Assembly (NCBI GenBank): GCA_902582845.1
Contig: CACHTQ010000008.1
Coordinates: forward strand, 1 to 45,169
DNA: 45,169 nucleotides
Source: an uncultured Pelagibacteraceae bacterium
GTDB taxonomy: Bacteria > Pseudomonadota > Alphaproteobacteria > Pelagibacterales > Pelagibacteraceae
Direction: 5' to 3'
Positions 40,815 through 45,169 of the stretch are shown here, in pieces. The notes under the pieces were generated by a model, which worked only from the letters and a program-made list of their open reading frames with translations, made no database searches and was not told the origin of the DNA. Position 1 is the stretch's first letter. Every line of letters starts with the position of its first letter. The translations under genes were made by a program, and so were the position numbers.

Positions 40815-41737
40815 GCTTTTAAATCATTCCAAAAAGTTTTTGCGAGATTAATTTTAGAAATATCAAATAAAGTTTTTAGTCCAGTTGGAGAGGTGACATT
40901 AATATCCCCATTAAGCTTTTGATCAATAAAATCAATCCCTGCAAAAAAAATTTGTTCTTTTTTTAAATCTTTCGCAATTATTTTTGAAATTCTTTTTTCT
41001 AATGTTGTTAATTTAATACTTTTTGGTGTTGCACCTTTGCTCATGTTACTTAGAAATGAACCTTTTTTAGGTACTCTAGAAATTGCACCACATATTTTCC
41101 CATTAATCAAAAAAACTCTTTTATCTCCGATACTTATTTTAGGTAAATATTTTTGACACATTATATGAGCATGTTTTTTGACAAATTTTTGAATAAACTT
41201 TAAATTAAATTTTTTGAGTAAATGAATATCATTCCCACCAAAACTGTGAATAGGTTTTATAATTACATATTTATTTTTTTTAAAAAAGTTTTTAATTTCC
41301 TCAATGTTCTGAGTAAAAATTGTATTTGGCATAAACTTTTGATATTTCACAGAATAAAGTTTTTCAGAAATATTTCTTATTGAAGTAGGGTTGTTAATTA
41401 TTTTTACCTTATTTTTAATTGTCTCAAGTATGTAAGTTGTTGAAATATACTCTAAATTGAAAGGCGGATCTTGTCTAATTAAAATGTATTTACATTTTAT
41501 AAGATTTAAATTTTGTTTTTTTTGAATTTTATAAAATTTTTTATCTTCATAATTAAACTTAATAAAAAAACCTTTAGCTATGACTTTTGTACCTATTATT
41601 GATAAATCTTTAGGATCATAATAAAAAACCCTATACTTCTTTTTTTGGATCTCATTAGCTAAAAAAATACTTGTATCTGTTTTTGGATTAAGTTTAGAGG
41701 GGTGGTTACCTTGTATGGCAACAATTTTATTTGTCAT
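40811..41737 (-). CDS. gshB: Glutathione synthase
   Basis: ATP-grasp ligase joining glycine to gamma-glutamylcysteine. The 308-residue protein shows IRQDPPFNLEYISTTYILE, NNPTSIRNISEKLYSVKY, the ATP-grasp strand VIIKPIHSFGGNDIHLL, CQKYLPKISIGDKRVFLINGKI, and FAGIDFIDQKLNGDINVTSPTG, where metal ligands Asp and Asn lie. The usual KPLDGMGG is varied to KPIHSFGG. It overlaps gshA by 11 bases and the downstream EamA gene by 4. Confidence 0.9.
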   Translation of the reverse strand: MTNKIVAIQGNHPSKLNPKTDTSIFLANEIQKKKYRVFYYDPKDLSIIGTKVIAKGFFIKFNYEDKKFYKIQKKQNLNLIKCKYILIRQDPPFNLEYISTTYILETIKNKVKIINNPTSIRNISEKLYSVKYQKFMPNTIFTQNIEEIKNFFKKNKYVIIKPIHSFGGNDIHLLKKFNLKFIQKFVKKHAHIMCQKYLPKISIGDKRVFLINGKICGAISRVPKKGSFLSNMSKGATPKSIKLTTLEKRISKIIAKDLKKEQIFFAGIDFIDQKLNGDINVTSPTGLKTLFDISKINLAKTFWNDLKA

Positions 41738-43022
41738 ATAAATCTTTTAAATCTTCATTTTTAGAAAATTTAGTAATCATATGATCTGCATTTGTTGTTC
41801 TATTATCAATAACTTTTTGCAAATGATTTAAAAACAAAGTTTCATTTTTTCCGTTTTTATTTAGTATATCTCTATCATCCAATCCTTTTCTCGAGATCTC
41901 TAGTAAAGTTGATGCCCAATAAAAAAGGTCTTTACCCATCAATTGAGTATTAAAACCTTTTTGAGGAGCATCTAAATAAGCATTAATTATCTTATCCTTA
42001 TCCCATGATGAGATTAAACTGTAAACTTCATCCAAATTTCCATATAGCATCCCAATAAAGAATGCAGGACCAGCACAAAGACAATCCCAGCCACAAGTAT
42101 CCATAGATCTTAATTCAATATATTTTTTTAACCTATTTTCTGTAAATATGGTGCTTAAGTGTAAGGATAAATCACTCTCTGTTGGAAGACGATTTTTTAT
42201 TTCATCTATCTTTCCATTCATGAAATCTTTAAAAATATATTTATTACCTGAAATATATTTATGTTTATCTAGTATAAATAAAATTGGGAAATTTAAAATA
42301 AAATCAGCATATTTTTCAAAATTTAAATTTTCAAAAAATAATTTTGGAAGACCACCCCGGGAAGTATTTTGCCATACTTTAGATCTATAAGATAAGTAAT
42401 TACTCTTTTTTTTTTCAACTATTGAAGAGTTAGCGAACAAAGCAATAGAGATTGGAACTATTGAATTTACTATTTTAAATTTTTTGAAAAAATCTTCCTC
42501 TGAGGAATAATCAATATTTAATTGAGTTCCACAAGTTCTGTACATCATATCTAGACTTGATTCTCCACCAAGTGGCATGTCGTTTGTCATAAGTTTGTAT
42601 CTTTGTTTAGGATTGTTGGGAATTTCATCAAGCTTTGAAATGGGATCAAAACCAGTACTCACAATTTTTATATCAAGTTTTTTTGTGACTTGTTTTAGTT
42701 CAAATAAATAATCATAAGACTCTGCACATGCTTCGTGAATATTATTAAGTTTCTCTCCAGACAATTCAATTTGGTTTCCTGGTTCAAGAGTTATGTTTTT
42801 GCCATCTTTGTTTAAACCAATAATATTTTCACCCTCTTTTATTGGATTCCAACCAAACTCATTTAACGCAGAAAACATCTCTTTTACTTTTGAGTAATCA
42901 ATTCTTTTATTGTTTTTGCTATTAAATAAAAATTTCTCGTGCTCAATGCCAATCCTGAAATCTTTTTTTTCTTTTATTCCGGATTTGAAATATTCAATTA
43001 CATATTCTTTAGAAATAGTCAT
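41727..43022 (-). CDS. gshA: Glutamate-cysteine ligase (plant/proteobacterial GCS2-type)
   Basis: Makes gamma-glutamylcysteine, the first step of glutathione synthesis. 431 residues; RIGIEHEKFLF near the N-terminus, ITLEPGNQIELSG, STGFDPISKLDEIPNNPKQRY, MMYRTCGTQLNIDYS and ELRSMDTCGWDCLCAGPAFF are recognisable blocks of the alphaproteobacterial/plant class. The cysteines in DTCGWDCLC may take part in redox control as in plant enzymes; this is inference. It overlaps gshB by 11 bases. Confidence 0.9.
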   Translation of the reverse strand: MTISKEYVIEYFKSGIKEKKDFRIGIEHEKFLFNSKNNKRIDYSKVKEMFSALNEFGWNPIKEGENIIGLNKDGKNITLEPGNQIELSGEKLNNIHEACAESYDYLFELKQVTKKLDIKIVSTGFDPISKLDEIPNNPKQRYKLMTNDMPLGGESSLDMMYRTCGTQLNIDYSSEEDFFKKFKIVNSIVPISIALFANSSIVEKKKSNYLSYRSKVWQNTSRGGLPKLFFENLNFEKYADFILNFPILFILDKHKYISGNKYIFKDFMNGKIDEIKNRLPTESDLSLHLSTIFTENRLKKYIELRSMDTCGWDCLCAGPAFFIGMLYGNLDEVYSLISSWDKDKIINAYLDAPQKGFNTQLMGKDLFYWASTLLEISRKGLDDRDILNKNGKNETLFLNHLQKVIDNRTTNADHMITKFSKNEDLKDLYDK

Positions 43023-43046
43023 GTTTAATAATATAACCTATAAATT

Positions 43047-43604
43047 TTACGTCGAAGAATATGGTTTTCTCGAAAAAACTTTTTTTACAAAGGGTTTAAA
43101 GAAATCTAATGGCAATGATTTATAATTTGGATCAAATGAGTTTTGATCATATTTTTCACAAAAATCTACAGTATCCTGATAATATTTATGATTTTTATAT
43201 TCGTCTCTTTTATTTTTGTTACCTCCTAAATGGTGTGCGTAATAATACATCTGAAACTCACCATGTTTCTCAACAATCCAATGAGTTTTTGCTGATACAT
43301 ATGGTTTAAGAATTGCTGCAGCATATTCTGAATGGTTCATTGGAGCTAACTCATCACCAATATCATGTAATAAAGCAGCCACAATTATCTCATCGCTTTC
43401 ACCATTTTTATAAGCTCTCGTAGCACTCTGAAGTGAATGTTCTAATCTTGAAACCTGGTAACCTTCTAGAGTTTCAGTAAGTCCTGACATAAATTTCAAT
43501 ATTCTATCTGCAGTTTTACTTGCAAAATCTTTTTCATGTTTATCAAGAAAAAGATAATCCTCTTTAGTTCCATTTTTCATTTCTGTAAAACTTACTTTTT
43601 TCAT
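43047..43604 (-). CDS. HD-domain protein resembling PhnZ/TmpB-type diiron oxygenases
   Basis: 185-residue metal-dependent HD protein. Likely metal ligands: H56 (SRLEHSLQSA), H80-D81 (AALLHDIGDE), H91 (MNHSEYAA) and H114 (VEKHGEF). The run YQVSRLEHSLQ upstream of the HD pair is more like PhnZ/TmpB and myo-inositol oxygenase relatives than like nucleotide phosphohydrolases. The acidic and tyrosine residues that PhnZ uses for its substrate do not seem to be in register, so the substrate may differ. No phosphonate genes are near. It lies between gshA (24 bases) and purF (3 bases). Confidence 0.7.
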   Translation of the reverse strand: MKKVSFTEMKNGTKEDYLFLDKHEKDFASKTADRILKFMSGLTETLEGYQVSRLEHSLQSATRAYKNGESDEIIVAALLHDIGDELAPMNHSEYAAAILKPYVSAKTHWIVEKHGEFQMYYYAHHLGGNKNKRDEYKNHKYYQDTVDFCEKYDQNSFDPNYKSLPLDFFKPFVKKVFSRKPYSST

Positions 43605-43607
43605 AAA

Positions 43608-45089
43608 TTAATTATTTGATGCAGTACTTAATAAAGAAAGTTGTGTTATTTTGCTATCACCTAGTTCATCAATAGGTTTTACAGGATAATCTCCAGTAAA
43701 ATAATGATCTGTTAATTGTGGATAATTTTCATTTCTTTTATCAAATCCAATAGCTTTATACATGCCTTGAATAGATAAAAATTTTAATGATTTAGCACCA
43801 ATGTATTCACAGATTTCGTCATTATTTTTATTCGCAGCCAATAATTCTTTTTTTGTTGGCGTATCAACTCCATAGAAATCTGGGTGCCTAATCTCAGGAC
43901 AAGCAATTCTCACATGAACTTCTTTTGCACCAGCATCATATAGCATTTTTACAATTTTGTGAGATGTCGTTCCTCTGACTAAAGAGTCGTCAACAAGAAT
44001 AATCTTTTTATTTTCTATTGTTGTTTGATTTGCATTGAGTTTTAGCTTAACCCCTAGACTTCTTATTTTTTGAGTTGGCTCTATAAAGGTTCTTCCTACA
44101 TAGTGATTTCTAATTAATCCATGTTCATAATTTTTACCTAAATGTTGCGCAAAACCTAGAGCTGCAGCATTACCAGAGTCAGGAACAGGAACAATAATAT
44201 CTGCATCAATATCATTTTCTTTTGCTAATTCTTTTCCTAAATTTTTACGATGTTCATAGGCTGTCTTTCCATTGAGAATGCTATCTGGCCTTGCAAAATA
44301 AATATACTCAAAAACACAAGGCCTAATCTTTTTTTCTGGGAATGGTTTAATACTTTTTAGTTTATCATTTTCTATTAAAACAATTTCACCGTTTTCAACA
44401 TCTCGAACAAATTTTGCACCTATAATATCTAATGCACAAGTTTCAGATGCAAGGACATAGCTATTTTTTAATCTACCTATTACCAAAGGTCTTATTCCAT
44501 AAGGATCTCTTACTCCAACAAGTAAATTTTGAGTTAGCATAACCAAAGCATAACCACCTTGAATTTGAAATATTGCATCTATTATTTTGTCGATAGTTTT
44601 TAATCTTTTTGATTTTGCAATAAGCTGAACAATTGTTTCAGTGTCGGAAGTCGTGTAGAAAATTGCTCCCTCTTCAACAAGTTTATTTCTTAAGTAAATT
44701 GAGTTTGTTAGGTTTCCATTGTGAGCAACTCCAATCCCACCGGCATTAGTATCTGCGAAAAAAGGTTGGATGTTTCTTAATGTATTATTTCCAGTGGTAC
44801 TATATCGATTGTGACCAATTGCAAAATTTCCCTTAAGATTATCTAAGACTTTTTCTTTGTTAAAGTTGTCACCAACTAACCCAAATCTTTTCTCTGAATA
44901 ATATCTTTCTCCATCAAATGTAACTATTCCACAGCCTTCTTGTCCTCGATGTTGTAAAGAATGCAATCCAAGAGCGACTAAAGCAGAGGCATCTTTTATA
45001 TTGCTAATTCCAAATACCCCACATTCTTCATTCAACTTGGGATTATAAATCTTCAATTTTTTCTTTAGAATCTTGATATGCTTTTTCAT
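43608..45089 (-). CDS. purF: Amidophosphoribosyltransferase
   Basis: First enzyme of purine synthesis (PRPP + glutamine). 493 residues from ATG 45089. The N-terminal Ntn glutaminase domain starts at C23 in LNEECGVFGI, so residues 1-22 would be a propeptide; HSLQHRGQEGCGIV and GHNRYSTTG follow. The PRTase motif is IILVDDSLVRGTTS near 365. A TTG at 45056 would give an 11-residue propeptide as in Bacillus and less overlap with the upstream gene. Of the four cluster cysteines of the Bacillus enzyme only the one in RPCVFEYIYF is kept, so no iron-sulfur cluster is expected. Confidence 0.95.
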   Translation of the reverse strand: MKKHIKILKKKLKIYNPKLNEECGVFGISNIKDASALVALGLHSLQHRGQEGCGIVTFDGERYYSEKRFGLVGDNFNKEKVLDNLKGNFAIGHNRYSTTGNNTLRNIQPFFADTNAGGIGVAHNGNLTNSIYLRNKLVEEGAIFYTTSDTETIVQLIAKSKRLKTIDKIIDAIFQIQGGYALVMLTQNLLVGVRDPYGIRPLVIGRLKNSYVLASETCALDIIGAKFVRDVENGEIVLIENDKLKSIKPFPEKKIRPCVFEYIYFARPDSILNGKTAYEHRKNLGKELAKENDIDADIIVPVPDSGNAAALGFAQHLGKNYEHGLIRNHYVGRTFIEPTQKIRSLGVKLKLNANQTTIENKKIILVDDSLVRGTTSHKIVKMLYDAGAKEVHVRIACPEIRHPDFYGVDTPTKKELLAANKNNDEICEYIGAKSLKFLSIQGMYKAIGFDKRNENYPQLTDHYFTGDYPVKPIDELGDSKITQLSLLSTASNN

Positions 45090-45169
45090 TTGGAAAAACT
45101 TTCATTAAGTAATTACTACCTTTTTCAAGATATGGAAAGGTGTATGATTTGTTTAAATTTACTGGCCAT
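45043..45169 (-). CDS. cvpA: C-terminal end of a probable CvpA-family protein (partial)
   Basis: The minus-strand frame is open from the window edge to TAA at 45045-45043, about 41 codons. It reads NKSYTFPYLEKGSNYLMKVFP before a charged tail, like the ends of alphaproteobacterial CvpA proteins (P-L-L-x-x-G-x-x-L). CvpA commonly precedes purF. It overlaps the annotated purF start by 47 bases. The N-terminal membrane part lies beyond the window. Confidence 0.55.
   Translation of the reverse strand, partial: WPVNLNKSYTFPYLEKGSNYLMKVFPNEKAYQDSKEKIEDL

Noticed and set aside
1..45169. CRISPR arrays, insertion sequences, integrases, phage genes or attachment sites
   Set aside because: No repeated spacer pattern, transposase motif, terminal inverted repeats or integrase was seen; the segment looks like an ordinary chromosome core.

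Overview
The window looks like a chromosomal segment of a SAR11-clade alphaproteobacterium (Candidatus Pelagibacter-like). This is an inference from four things: the very AT-rich sequence, gene spacing that is often under 15 bases or overlapping, a tandem glycine riboswitch in front of gcvT, and a streamlined set of transport and C1/amino-acid genes. No rRNA, tRNA, CRISPR array, phage or insertion sequence is visible.

Layout. 1-2.4 kb: end of an unknown gene, a deacetylase-family gene, msrB and an outer-membrane barrel protein with its own terminator. 2.4-8.4 kb: a ProC-like gene leads into livGFHM and a micro-ORF, which meet a convergent livK at a shared hairpin. 8.4-13.8 kb: two EamA exporters, a TerC-type membrane protein, a TPR protein, and 5-oxoprolinase split into divergent pxpA (-) and pxpBC (+). 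13.8-18.3 kb: glycine riboswitch and gcvTHP. 18.3-25.1 kb: a lipid-modification cluster (FAD protein, DUF1365, cyclopropane synthase-like methyltransferase, DUF3833), followed by glutaredoxin, a TIGR03643-like protein, a structured spacer, an SDR, TspO and a DAO-type oxidase. 25.1-28.4 kb: selO, msrA and NAD-dependent formate dehydrogenase. 28.4-28.9 kb: a gene-poor spacer holding a decayed LuxR-type DNA-binding domain. 28.9-34.0 kb: a second branched-chain-type ABC transporter, again ending in a micro-ORF. 34.0-38.6 kb: HPP protein, NifU/SufU-like scaffold, EamA exporter, glycine amidinotransferase-like enzyme, a coiled-coil protein and cmk. 38.6-45.2 kb, all minus: MFS, EamA, gshB, gshA, an HD-domain protein, purF and the C-terminal end of a probable cvpA.

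How the genes fit together. One theme is glycine, C1 and amino-nitrogen turnover: glycine cleavage under riboswitch control, a DAO oxidase, an amidinotransferase, formate dehydrogenase, and two amino-acid-type ABC importers alongside four EamA exporters. A second theme is thiol and oxidative-damage handling: MsrA, MsrB, glutaredoxin, SelO, glutathione synthesis (gshA/gshB), 5-oxoproline recycling (pxpABC), and a lipid/TspO cluster that in other bacteria is tied to photo-oxidative stress.

The least explained signals are: (i) a riboswitch-like spacer at 22.65-22.74 kb with mutually exclusive hairpins around an 8-codon ORF; (ii) single-helix micro-ORFs closing both liv operons; (iii) a perfect 10-base repeat that folds the gcvT start codon into the riboswitch; (iv) an HD-domain protein resembling the PhnZ/TmpB diiron oxygenases. 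I found no convincing multi-gene system that is wholly new.
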